Part shown: one piece after another, positions 7,361-14,925 of the stretch
Position numbering within the stretch: position 1 is the first letter of the stretch
Layout of the letters: each line of letters starts with the position of its first letter
NCBI RefSeq assembly: GCF_003688405.1
Contig: NZ_REFC01000012.1
Span: 558,001-622,000, forward strand
DNA from: Ulvibacter antarcticus
GTDB lineage: Bacteria > Bacteroidota > Bacteroidia > Flavobacteriales > Flavobacteriaceae
Direction of reading: 5' to 3'
Length of the DNA stretch: 64,000 bases
Translations under genes and position numbers: made by a program
Notes under the pieces: model-generated
Databases searched by the model: none
Seen by the model: the letters and a program-made list of their open reading frames with translations, nothing else
What the model was told of the DNA's origin: nothing

Positions 7361-10213
7361 TTATCTACTCAAATACATTTTTCTCCTAGCGTACAAATCG
7401 TAGAATGCATCGTCTTTCAAACTATCAATAAACAAAATACTCTCTCCTGTACTTTTCATTTCGGGACCTAACTGTTTGTTTACATTCGGAAACTTGTCGA
7501 AGCTAAAAACAGGTTGTTTAATTGCGTAACCCTCTAAATGCGGTTTGAAATCGAAATCCGTTACCTTATTATGTCCTAACATCACTTTCGTCGCATAGTT
7601 AACATAAGGCTCACCATAGGCCTTAGCAATAAATGGCACCGTACGCGAAGCTCTTGGATTAGCTTCAATGATATACACCATGTCATCCTTAATTGCAAAT
7701 TGGATATTGATTAACCCAACTGTATTAAGTGCTAAAGCAATCTTTTTGGTATGATCTTTAATCTGTTGCATCACAAATTCCCCTAAATTAAAAGGTGGTA
7801 AGGTTGCATTCGAGTCACCAGAGTGTATTCCACAAGGTTCGATATGCTCCATGATCCCAATAATGTAGACGTTTTCACCATCACAGATCGCATCGGCTTC
7901 CGCTTCAATCGCCCCGTCGAGGTAATGATCTAATAATAATTTGTTATTCGGAATTTTCCGAAGTAAATCAACAACATGCGCCTCCAGTTCTTTTTTATTG
8001 ATGACAATCTTCATCCCCTGGCCTCCTAATACGTAGGAAGGTCTTATCAATAATGGGAAATCCAATTTATCGGCAAGTAATAATGCCTCCTCAGTGGTTT
8101 CTGCTACACCAAATTCTGGATAAGGAATACCAAGTTCCTTTAATATTGTTGAGAAACTACCACGATCTTCGGCTAAATCCAATGACTTAAAGTTAGTTCC
8201 TATTATTTTAATTCCGTAGCGTTCTAATTTTTCTGCCAGCTTCAGAGCAGTTTGCCCGCCTAATTGCACAATAACACCTTCCGGTTTTTCGTGACGGATA
8301 ATATCGTAAATATGTTCCCAGAAAACCGGTTCGAAATAAAGCTTATCGGCTACATCAAAATCGGTGGATACTGTTTCCGGGTTACAATTAATCATGATTG
8401 TTTCGTAGCCCACTTCCGAAGCCGCCAAAACCCCATGCACGCAACAATAATCGAATTCAATTCCTTGTCCGATACGGTTTGGACCGGAACCTAAGACAAT
8501 GATTTTCTTTTTATTAGTAACTATACTATCATTTTCGGCATAGATTTCCCCGTCTTTGGTCTCCATCGAATTCTCGAAAGTAGAATAATAATAAGGAGTC
8601 TGCGCCTTAAATTCAGCCGCACAGGTATCAACGAGCTTATAAACTCGCTGTACATTTAATTCTTCCCTTTTATTGTACACCTGACTTTCAAGGCATTTCA
8701 ACATATGTGCAATCTGTCGATCACCGTATCCTTTTTGTTTTGCTTCCAGTAATAATTCCCTCGGAAGAGTATCCAAAGTAAAAGTAGATATCTCTTTCTC
8801 GAGCATATAAAGTTCTTCGTACTGACGAAGAAACCACATATCGATTCTCGTAATCTCGTGAATTCGGCTCAATGGAATTCCAATTTGAATCGCATCATAA
8901 ATCACAAACACACGATCCCAACTCGCATTTTTCAGCTTGTCTAAAATTTGCTCATAATCTGTGTAGCTTTTGCCGTCGGCGCCGAGACCGTTTCGTTTAA
9001 TTTCAAGCGATTGGGTCGCCTTATGAAGGGCTTCCTGGAAAGAACGTCCAATTCCCATCACCTCTCCTACCGATTTCATTTGCAGTCCGATAGTTCTTTC
9101 AGATCCTTCAAACTTATCGAAGTTCCAACGTGGTATTTTTACGATAACATAATCTAGTGTAGGCTCAAATAAGGCCGAAGTAGATTTTGTAATCTGATTA
9201 TCCAACTCATCCAGATGGTATCCGATAGCTAGTTTAGTTGCGATTTTTGCAATAGGATAACCGGTTGCTTTTGAAGCTAAAGCCGAGGAGCGTGAAACTC
9301 TTGGATTAATTTCAATAGCGATGATATCTTCCTTTTCGTCGGGGCTCACGGCAAATTGCACATTACAACCGCCGGCGAAATCACCGATACTTCGCATCAT
9401 TTTGATAGCGAGGTCTCGCATTCGTTGGTAACACGTATCACTTAATGTCATAGCAGGTGCGACAGTGATAGAGTCTCCTGTGTGAATCCCCATGGGATCC
9501 ATATTTTCAATGGTACAAATAATAACTACGTTGTCATTTTTATCTCTAAGTAGTTCAAGTTCATATTCTTTCCAACCTAATAGGGCTTTGTCGATAAGCA
9601 CCTCGTGAATAGGAGAAGCTTCGAGACCGTAGGTTAATAATTCGTCGAACTCATCTTCTGTATGTACGAAAGACGCACCGGTCCCTCCAAGTGTAAAAGA
9701 AGGTCTAATCACTAATGGAAATCCGAACTCCTGTGCGATCTCCTTACCTTTTAAATATGAATTCGCAATTTTCGCGGGTGCAACAGGTACACCAATCTTT
9801 ATCATCAGGTTTTTAAACTGATCTCTGTCTTCCGTAATATTAATCGCAGCAATATCAACACCTATAATATCAACATTGAAATCGGACCAGATACCTTTTT
9901 CGTCTGCTTCAATACAAAGGTTTAAGGCAGTCTGTCCACCCATTGTAGGCAATACAGCATCAATCTGCGGATGATCCTTTAATATTTTGACAATTGATTT
10001 GGTGTTTAATGGAAGGAGATACACATGATCGGCCATTGAAGGATCTGTCATGATAGTTGCCGGATTGGAGTTGATCAAAACGGTTTCTATACCATCTTCA
10101 CGTAAAGAGCGTAAAGCTTGTGACCCGGCATAGTCGAATTCGCAGGCCTGACCAATTACTATAGGTCCCGACCCGATGATTAAAACAGATTTTAAAGAGG
10201 TGTTTTTTGGCAT
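7361..10213 (-). CDS. carB: Carbamoyl-phosphate synthase large subunit (no MGS domain)
   Basis: Makes carbamoyl phosphate from bicarbonate, ammonia (delivered by CarA) and two ATP, for pyrimidine and arginine synthesis. The two homologous halves are clear: GSGPIVIGQACEFDY near residue 14 and GSGPNRIGQGIEFDY near residue 570, each followed by an ATP-grasp domain (IRPSFTLGGTG and IRPSYVLGGQG; EINPRVSRSSAL and EANPRASRTVPF). The protein stops at residue 950, about 20 residues after GPEMKSTGE. The C-terminal MGS-like regulatory domain found in E. coli CarB (about 120 residues) is absent. To my knowledge this shorter form is usual in flavobacteria. carA is not in the window. rpmH lies upstream, separated by a terminator. 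Confidence 0.96.
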   Translation of the reverse strand: MPKNTSLKSVLIIGSGPIVIGQACEFDYAGSQALRSLREDGIETVLINSNPATIMTDPSMADHVYLLPLNTKSIVKILKDHPQIDAVLPTMGGQTALNLCIEADEKGIWSDFNVDIIGVDIAAINITEDRDQFKNLMIKIGVPVAPAKIANSYLKGKEIAQEFGFPLVIRPSFTLGGTGASFVHTEDEFDELLTYGLEASPIHEVLIDKALLGWKEYELELLRDKNDNVVIICTIENMDPMGIHTGDSITVAPAMTLSDTCYQRMRDLAIKMMRSIGDFAGGCNVQFAVSPDEKEDIIAIEINPRVSRSSALASKATGYPIAKIATKLAIGYHLDELDNQITKSTSALFEPTLDYVIVKIPRWNFDKFEGSERTIGLQMKSVGEVMGIGRSFQEALHKATQSLEIKRNGLGADGKSYTDYEQILDKLKNASWDRVFVIYDAIQIGIPLSRIHEITRIDMWFLRQYEELYMLEKEISTFTLDTLPRELLLEAKQKGYGDRQIAHMLKCLESQVYNKREELNVQRVYKLVDTCAAEFKAQTPYYYSTFENSMETKDGEIYAENDSIVTNKKKIIVLGSGPNRIGQGIEFDYCCVHGVLAASEVGYETIMINCNPETVSTDFDVADKLYFEPVFWEHIYDIIRHEKPEGVIVQLGGQTALKLAEKLERYGIKIIGTNFKSLDLAEDRGSFSTILKELGIPYPEFGVAETTEEALLLADKLDFPLLIRPSYVLGGQGMKIVINKKELEAHVVDLLRKIPNNKLLLDHYLDGAIEAEADAICDGENVYIIGIMEHIEPCGIHSGDSNATLPPFNLGEFVMQQIKDHTKKIALALNTVGLINIQFAIKDDMVYIIEANPRASRTVPFIAKAYGEPYVNYATKVMLGHNKVTDFDFKPHLEGYAIKQPVFSFDKFPNVNKQLGPEMKSTGESILFIDSLKDDAFYDLYARRKMYLSR

Positions 10214-10265
10214 TTTAATGAACTTTTTTCAGTGCGGTAAAATTACGATGCGTTAGGGTATAAAA

Positions 10266-10296
10266 AAAAGGTGCTGTTTTAAAAACAACACCTTTT
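10266..10296 (-). terminator. rpmH terminator
   Basis: AAAAGGTG..TGTTTT pairs with AAAACA.CACCTTTT around a very short loop, with one mismatch. On the minus strand it ends in a T-rich run. It sits 19 bp after the rpmH stop and 53 bp before the carB start, so carB is expected to have its own promoter or to depend on read-through. Confidence 0.72.
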
Positions 10297-10314
10297 ATAT
10301 ATAACTTATCAACA

Positions 10315-10476
10315 TTATTTTTTGTGACGAGTTTCAGAAGATACAGAAATTTTCTTTCTGCCTTTAGCTCTACGAGCGGCAAGTACTTTTCTACCGTTTA
10401 CAGACGCCATACGCTCTCTAAAACCGTGTTTGTTTCTTCTCTTTCTTTTTGATGGCTGAAATGTTCTTTTGCTCAT
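10315..10476 (-). CDS. rpmH: Large ribosomal subunit protein bL34
   Basis: A 53-residue, highly basic protein that reads [20 protein letters not shown] at the N-terminus, then [20 protein letters not shown], which is the unmistakable L34 sequence. It sits in the 50S subunit near the 23S rRNA domain I. The reading frame is short but intact from ATG (10474-10476) to TAA (10315-10317). It does not neighbour dnaA or rnpA here, unlike in many bacteria. A well-formed promoter lies about 105 bp upstream and a terminator follows, so it is monocistronic. Confidence 0.96.
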   Translation of the reverse strand: MSKRTFQPSKRKRRNKHGFRERMASVNGRKVLAARRAKGRKKISVSSETRHKK

Positions 10477-10530
10477 TTTAGTATATCTTTAATCTTCTAA
10501 TACTTTTTAGTTTTAACAAGCTTGCAATCG

Positions 10531-10582
10531 AAGCGGGCCTGCCTGCCGAAACAGACAATAGGTTGATCTGCATAGGCGGGTG
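10531..10582. repeat. GC-rich segment in the rpmH leader
   Basis: On the minus strand the first 50 nucleotides of the predicted rpmH mRNA include GCACCCGCCTATGC and then GGCAGGCAGGCCCGC. This is far more GC-rich than the surrounding A+T-rich spacer. Similar CCTGCCTGCCG strings are, as I recall, common dispersed elements in flavobacterial genomes. It may form a structured 5' leader. Confidence 0.4.
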
Positions 10583-10612
10583 CAAATATACAACGTTTTT
10601 TTACTTTCCCAA
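10583..10612 (-). promoter_or_regulatory. rpmH promoter (Bacteroidota consensus)
   Basis: On the minus strand TTTGG (TTG at 10610-10612) is followed after exactly 19 bp by TATATTTG (10583-10590), matching the -33 TTTG / -7 TAnnTTTG consensus. The predicted transcript begins near 10576 and gives rpmH a leader of about 100 nt. Confidence 0.75.
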
Positions 10613-10714
10613 ATGGAAAACACAAAATATTTTTGAATGTTTTTACTACCTTTGAAGCCGCTTAAAAAAGGATGGCATATCCCCGACTTAGTTGATGATT
10701 AATAACTATAGAAC

Positions 10715-10737
10715 AATGTAGATAATTAATCTACATT
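10715..10737. promoter_or_regulatory. Inverted repeat upstream of the TPR gene
   Basis: AATGTAGAT (10715-10723) and ATCTACATT (10729-10737) are perfect complements separated by 5 bases. They lie 36 bp before the start codon and about 60 bp downstream of a possible -7 box TACCTTTG (10647-10654). It could be a leader hairpin or an operator; the sequence does not decide between these. Confidence 0.35.
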
Positions 10738-10772
10738 AAATGATACTTTAACTCATATAATAAAACAATACA

Positions 10773-11339
10773 ATGTTCAACAAAAATATAAAACTCATCT
10801 TGGCAGCTGCAGTAATTGGAATGGCAGTTTGGCAATTTACGGAAACCAATATAGGAAATGGGATTATGCTCATTTTGCTATCGTTGATGTTTATCTTTCT
10901 TTATTTTAAAAATGAAATTATCCTGCTGGCTTTTTTAAGACTTCGGAAGCAAGACTTCCCTGGAGCCAAAAGGTGGTTAGACAAAATAGGCAATCCGGAA
11001 GGTGCACTAATAAAGAAACAGCAAGGATATTACAACTACTTAAATGGTCTTATGATATCTCAAACCAATATGAATGAAGCTGAAAAATATTTCAAAAAAG
11101 CTGTAGAATTGGGATTATCAATGGATGCCGATATGGCCATGACAAAATTAAATCTTGCTGGGATAGCGATGACTAAAAATCGTAAAAGAGAAGCTGAAAC
11201 TTTACTTTCCGAAGCTAAAAAACTAGATAAACACAATATGCTGGATGAACAAATTAAAATGATGAAACAGCAGATGAAAAAAATGGGTCAGCCGAGACAG
11301 CAATTTGGAAAGGCAGCAACCCGTGGAAGTAGGAGATAA
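10773..11339 (+). CDS. Membrane protein with TPR-like repeats, function unknown
   Basis: A 188-residue protein with two N-terminal membrane helices (about residues 7-24 and 30-45, the second IMLILLSLMFIFLYF). A cytoplasmic helical domain then resembles tetratricopeptide repeats (YYNYLNGLMISQTNMNEAEKYFKKAV, then TKLNLAGIAMTKNRKREAETLL). A basic tail with methionine and glutamine runs ends in RGSRR. TPR units usually mediate protein-protein contacts, but no partner can be named. The gene stands alone, with about 140 bp before the next gene. The long leader contains a perfect inverted repeat at 10715-10737. Confidence 0.75.
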   Translation: MFNKNIKLILAAAVIGMAVWQFTETNIGNGIMLILLSLMFIFLYFKNEIILLAFLRLRKQDFPGAKRWLDKIGNPEGALIKKQQGYYNYLNGLMISQTNMNEAEKYFKKAVELGLSMDADMAMTKLNLAGIAMTKNRKREAETLLSEAKKLDKHNMLDEQIKMMKQQMKKMGQPRQQFGKAATRGSRR

Positions 11340-11460
11340 TAATCTATCAGTTAAATAGGGTGATTTCAGAAAAATCTTACGTCACATTGTATTTCAACGA
11401 GTATTTGAAACAGTACGTCTAAAACTTCCTACTAAATCTATTTTACCTCCGTAGCTTTGT

Positions 11461-11484
11461 ATCATACAAAATAGAATGTATGAT
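11461..11484. promoter_or_regulatory. Inverted repeat covering the start of the thioredoxin-fold gene
   Basis: ATCATACA (11461-11468) is complementary to TGTATGAT (11477-11484), and the second arm contains the ATG at 11480. A TAGCTTTG box at 11452-11459 would start transcription close to the first arm, so a hairpin at the very 5' end of the mRNA could mask the start codon. The stem is only 8 bp and A+T-rich. Confidence 0.3.
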
Positions 11485-12184
11485 TAAAAAATTACTACTA
11501 CTACTTTTATTAGCTTCGTTTACCGCTCATTCTCAGGAAATTGGGCCTGAAAATCTATTTTCTACCCAGATCGGAAAGAACATTAAGCAGTACCGCCAAA
11601 AATCTCAGGACGCTTATGCGAACAAAGATTTCGAACGTGCAGAATTTCTTTTCGATTCTCTTATAAATAATGTAGTCAACGATAGTTATCTGGATAATTT
11701 TAAAGTAAAAAAACTATCCGGACGCAAGGTCGAATTGTATGATTTTGAGAAGCCTGTCTTCCTAATAACATATGCTTCCTGGTGTACAACCGGAGTTGGT
11801 GAAATTCCTGCTCTTAATGAACTAGCCGAAAAATATCACAAAGACATCGATTTTGTATTGTTATTCTGGGATTCCAAAGACAAAGTAAGAAAGACAGCTC
11901 GTAAATACAGTTCGAAATTTACAGTCTTATATGTAGATGAAAAAGAAAACACTCATGATCATATTGTAGAAACAATGAAGCACAGTCTTGGTTTTCCAAC
12001 AAGCTTCTTTATTACAAAAGAAAAACAAATTGTTGATGTTAGAAGAGGAATTCTTCATCCTTATAACGAAGAATTCAATAGCTCTTATAACATGCATTAC
12101 AACGCATATTTAAATGGCATTTCTTTATTAAAAAACCTTAATTTGGACGCAGAAGACGGTTACGTTTCAAAGTTAAAGCCATAA
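11480..12184 (+). CDS. Exported thioredoxin-fold protein with an incomplete CXXC motif
   Basis: A TlpA/ResA-like redoxin of 234 residues. The N-terminal signal peptide (residues 1-19) is followed by a helical region with a charged TPR-like stretch (about 35-65), then a thioredoxin fold from about 85 to 210. The active-site segment reads SWCTTGVGEIPAL, where the usual form is WCxxCxxE.P. Cys102 is kept but the second cysteine is replaced by Gly105. The cis-proline turn (GFPTSFFI) is present. Without the resolving cysteine it cannot work as a standard dithiol oxidoreductase. It could act by a single-cysteine route or as a binding protein. It is monocistronic and ends at a bidirectional terminator shared with the convergent transglycosylase gene. 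Confidence 0.82.
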   Translation: MIKKLLLLLLLASFTAHSQEIGPENLFSTQIGKNIKQYRQKSQDAYANKDFERAEFLFDSLINNVVNDSYLDNFKVKKLSGRKVELYDFEKPVFLITYASWCTTGVGEIPALNELAEKYHKDIDFVLLFWDSKDKVRKTARKYSSKFTVLYVDEKENTHDHIVETMKHSLGFPTSFFITKEKQIVDVRRGILHPYNEEFNSSYNMHYNAYLNGISLLKNLNLDAEDGYVSKLKP

Positions 12185-12217
12185 AAAAACTCCGCTTTTC
12201 ACTTAAATTAGTACGAA

Positions 12218-12251
12218 AAAAATCTGCGCCTTGAAAAAGACGCAGATTTTT
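12218..12251. terminator. Bidirectional terminator between convergent genes
   Basis: AAAAATCTGCG (12218-12228) pairs with CGCAGATTTTT (12241-12251) around a 12-nt loop. It serves the redoxin gene (plus) and the lytic transglycosylase gene (minus, ending at 12305). Confidence 0.85.
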
Positions 12252-12304
12252 ACTTTTATATCGATGTTCTTATTTCTAAGGATAACTGATTTTCATATTA
12301 GAAG

Positions 12305-13234
12305 CTATTGCCCAAATGTATAATAACCATTTTCCGGAATCTCAATGAAGTATTGTTTCCCAGAAGCATTATTCAGATACGTATCTCGTAGCCACGGATT
12401 ATGAATCTTTAAGATCTTATAATTAATACCGTACTCCTTGGCGAACTTAGCAAAATCTTCAACTGGTTTATCTACCATGACTTTATAAGTAGGCACCTGA
12501 GTATATAAATCCTTACCTCTAAAATTAAATCCGTACTTCTGTGGATTACTTAATATTTCTTTAAAAGCCAATATTCTGAAAACATATCTACTCGTCTCAT
12601 CATTCAATAAAAGGTCGTAATAATCGCTAACATCTTGTCGTTCCATCTGCTTATTAACCCCTGCATTTCCCGCATTATAAGCAGCTGCTGCCGCTGTCCA
12701 GCTTCCAAAACGTTCTTTAGATCTCTTCAAGTATTCGGCGGCTACTTTGGTAGCCAACTCCATATTATAACGCTCATCTACATAATCATTAATCTCAAGA
12801 CCATACTCTTTCCCGGTGCCTTTCATAAATTGCCAGAATCCGGATGCTCCCGCGTTAGACCGTACATTATCCAAACCACTTTCTGCTACTGCCAGATATT
12901 TAAAATCATCTGGTAATCCGTATTCAGCCAATAAAGGTTCAATTTGTGGAAAGAATTTATGCGCCCTTTTTATAATTAGAAACATATTAGATTGCCAGTA
13001 GGTGTTAACAAGTAGTTCCCTGTCAAAACGTTCACGGATATCCGGATTATTTAATGGAACTCGTTCACCTGCAAATTCCAGATACTCCGGCATTGGCAAG
13101 GCATAAACATTATAATTATTGATTAATTTCTCCTCCATTTTCTCATCGGTTGGAGGATCTTGCACTGCATTAATGTATAATCCGCAAATGGTAAAAATCA
13201 CCGCAGCCAGCCCTATTTTCGATAAAGTATTCAT
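12305..13234 (-). CDS. Lytic transglycosylase, SLT/MltD type
   Basis: Cleaves the MurNAc-GlcNAc bond of peptidoglycan, forming 1,6-anhydro ends. The 309-residue protein has an N-terminal membrane helix or signal (about 5-24). The catalytic SLT domain has the expected Glu118 in YLAVAESGL, followed by GASGFWQFMKGTGKEYGL and AAAAAYNAG. Family MltD proteins often end in LysM repeats. None is present here; the C-terminal 80 residues instead contain VPTYKVMVDKPVEDFAKFAK, which may be a degenerate LysM-like segment. It stands alone on the minus strand, 59 bp from the end of a hydrolase gene. Confidence 0.9.
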   Translation of the reverse strand: MNTLSKIGLAAVIFTICGLYINAVQDPPTDEKMEEKLINNYNVYALPMPEYLEFAGERVPLNNPDIRERFDRELLVNTYWQSNMFLIIKRAHKFFPQIEPLLAEYGLPDDFKYLAVAESGLDNVRSNAGASGFWQFMKGTGKEYGLEINDYVDERYNMELATKVAAEYLKRSKERFGSWTAAAAAYNAGNAGVNKQMERQDVSDYYDLLLNDETSRYVFRILAFKEILSNPQKYGFNFRGKDLYTQVPTYKVMVDKPVEDFAKFAKEYGINYKILKIHNPWLRDTYLNNASGKQYFIEIPENGYYTFGQ

Positions 13235-13293
13235 GATTCTAATATTTTCACTAAAGATAAAAAATAATAAGGCGCAATTCCTAAGAGTAGATG

Positions 13294-13959
13294 TTAATTA
13301 TTCGCCATGATTTCCAATAGTTTTTCAGAAATTTCCTTCCCCTTATTCAAAAGCATAATATGTGTACCTCCTTCAATAACAGTACAATTGGTAATATAGC
13401 GTATCGGAAAAACACCGTCCTTGTTTCCATGAATATGATGCACTTTTGGGTCTGCTTCTACTCGATTCCAGGAAACCATATTTTTTATAGCCCAATCGAG
13501 ATATCGCTTATCACGAACATGTAAGTATTGATCATATAATTTTAAACGCTTTTCAGATCTTGGACCAACGGCTAGTTTCGAAAGATCCTTCGCACTAAGT
13601 ACAAACCTTGTAGGCGCCAATTTATACATCCTTGTACGATTCAAATATCGCAATCTTCTTGGCATTTCCCTACGGGACTTTACACTTGAAACAATGATTA
13701 GTTTTTTCAACTCCAAAAAAGCACTCATTTCCTGCACTACCACTCCACCAAAAGAAACACCTATGAGAACCGCGTTTGGCTCAGTAATTCTAGCGGCCAT
13801 TCGCACTGCATAATTACTCAAAGTTTCAGATTTATTAGGGATTAACCACTCTAGAATATGAATCTCATATTTCTCCAGAGGCAGCGCTATATTCCTAAAA
13901 ATTTCCTTTCCGGCCGCCATTCCCGGAACTAAATAGATATGTACCTTTTCCTGAACCAT
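13294..13959 (-). CDS. Alpha/beta-fold hydrolase
   Basis: A 221-residue cytoplasmic hydrolase. The nucleophile elbow is GVSFGG (Ser69). Asp181 in HGNKDGVF and His200 in EGGTH complete a likely catalytic triad at the expected spacing. The N-terminal oxyanion segment is YLVPGMAAG. There is no signal peptide. The insert between the Ser and Asp halves is short and basic (KSRREMPRRLRYL). The substrate cannot be assigned. A TATCTTTG -7 box (14027-14034, minus) lies 68 bp before the start, so it has its own promoter. Confidence 0.85.
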   Translation of the reverse strand: MVQEKVHIYLVPGMAAGKEIFRNIALPLEKYEIHILEWLIPNKSETLSNYAVRMAARITEPNAVLIGVSFGGVVVQEMSAFLELKKLIIVSSVKSRREMPRRLRYLNRTRMYKLAPTRFVLSAKDLSKLAVGPRSEKRLKLYDQYLHVRDKRYLDWAIKNMVSWNRVEADPKVHHIHGNKDGVFPIRYITNCTVIEGGTHIMLLNKGKEISEKLLEIMANN

Positions 13960-14461
13960 TTATTTTATAAATCTATATTGAATTTACTAGCTACTATTTG
14001 TAAGATATTTCGTAACTTGTACGCTGCAAAGATAAAATTATCTTGCGGTAATTGGGGCATTTACTCATGAAGAAGATATCACAGGAGAAGGCACTACTTG
14101 AACCCGGAATTTTTAAGAGATTCCAATCAGGGGTTTTTCTCACACAGAGATCACATCACTCTTCCTATTCTAGAAGACTTCTTGGCTTTTTTGTAAATCA
14201 ATTAATGCCATTTTTGAATGTTCCTAACATTACACTATTTCCAAAACCTATTTTTATTCACACCAACACTACAAATTCACAATACTCTGTAAACAAACCT
14301 ACCCTCATTTATGTAAATTCTGGTATCTTTTTTGCTAACAATGAGAGACTTAGTAATCTTAACACCATAGGAACCTGGACTTAAAAAATCCAAACAACTA
14401 TAGAAACAGACAAATATGTCTAGCATACAAAGTAAATAACATAATTTTAATTTGACCCCCT
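13960..14461. other. 502-bp spacer between divergent genes, no confident gene
   Basis: The left end holds the promoter of the hydrolase gene (minus). A TATCTTTT string at 14324-14331 may belong to a promoter for the acetyltransferase gene at 14462. An open frame at 14052-14384 has an atypical composition and no recognisable family, so I do not call it. A short inverted repeat AGACA/TGTCT occurs at 14408-14421. Confidence 0.5.
14027..14034 (-). promoter_or_regulatory. -7 box of the alpha/beta-hydrolase gene
   Basis: On the minus strand the sequence reads TATCTTTGCAGCG, a very typical flavobacterial -7 box with start site context. No clear TTG is seen 19 bp upstream. It lies 68 bp before the ATG of the hydrolase gene. 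Confidence 0.55.
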
Positions 14462-14761
14462 ATGATTGAAGATGTAGAAATTACCGACAACGAATTTTTG
14501 AGACAATTCGAGCTTGAAGTTGGTGATAACATGGCGCGAATTGAATATGCGCTACAAGACCGTAAAATATTTCTTACCAAGTACTCAATGCCGGAAGAAA
14601 TGGAAGAGCAAGGCTTTAGAACAATTTTTATTAGAGCCGTATTCGAAGAAGTGAAGAACCGAAATATCAGTCTGGTTCCTACCAGTCCTGAAATCGCATC
14701 ATTTCTAAGAAGTAACCGTAGAAAGTATAAGAGTTTATTGCCGGTTGGGATAAATATCTAG
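14462..14761 (+). CDS. Small GNAT-like N-acetyltransferase (Acetyltransf_CG type)
   Basis: A 99-residue protein of the short GCN5-related family. Visible features are FELEVGDNMARIEYAL (first strands), IFLTKYSMPEEMEEQGFRTIFIRAVFEEVKNRNISLVPTSP and a terminal FLRSNRRKYKSLLP. The pattern of a central E/G segment, then a helix, then a VPTSP strand matches the minimal acetyl-CoA-binding fold known from human GTLF3B/NATD1-type proteins. The substrate is unknown. It is a single gene, followed by a structured intergenic element. The ATG at 14462 is the first start and gives the expected N-terminus. Confidence 0.8.
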   Translation: MIEDVEITDNEFLRQFELEVGDNMARIEYALQDRKIFLTKYSMPEEMEEQGFRTIFIRAVFEEVKNRNISLVPTSPEIASFLRSNRRKYKSLLPVGINI

Positions 14762-14770
14762 AATGCTTTT

Positions 14771-14884
14771 TTGGGCGTTTCATGAAGTAGAGGCGCTGCC
14801 TCACTTCACCACCAGGCTTTCAGCTATATCTTTTAAAGCTGTGAAAAACAGCATAAAAAGGATGCCGCTTCAATCCTTAACGCG
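14771..14884 (+). ncRNA. Structured intergenic element with two hairpins (GGGCGTT...GGATGCCGCTTCAATCC type)
   Basis: Between the acetyltransferase and mtaB genes lies a block starting GGGCGTT (14773-14779) and ending near AACGC (14883). Hairpin 1 pairs GAAGT.GAGGC (14784-14794) with GCCTCACTTC (14798-14807), leaving one bulged A. Hairpin 2 has GCTGT (14838-14842) pairing with ACAGC (14848-14852), extended by A/T pairs from ATCTTTT to AAAAGGAT. Linked conserved strings CAGGCTTTCAGCTATATC and GGATGCCGCTTCAATCC are ones I recall from many flavobacterial intergenic regions. Strand and function are not known. Confidence 0.5.
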
Positions 14885-14925
14885 TTACATATTCCCTTTT
14901 CAAATCTATTCAGAATTGAATAATC

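Noticed and set aside
14052-14384. Open frame of 110 codons in the spacer before the acetyltransferase gene
   Set aside because: The composition is rich in N, T, S and F without hydrophobic-core pattern or known motif, and the region contains promoter-like elements. It reads like non-coding A+T-rich DNA.
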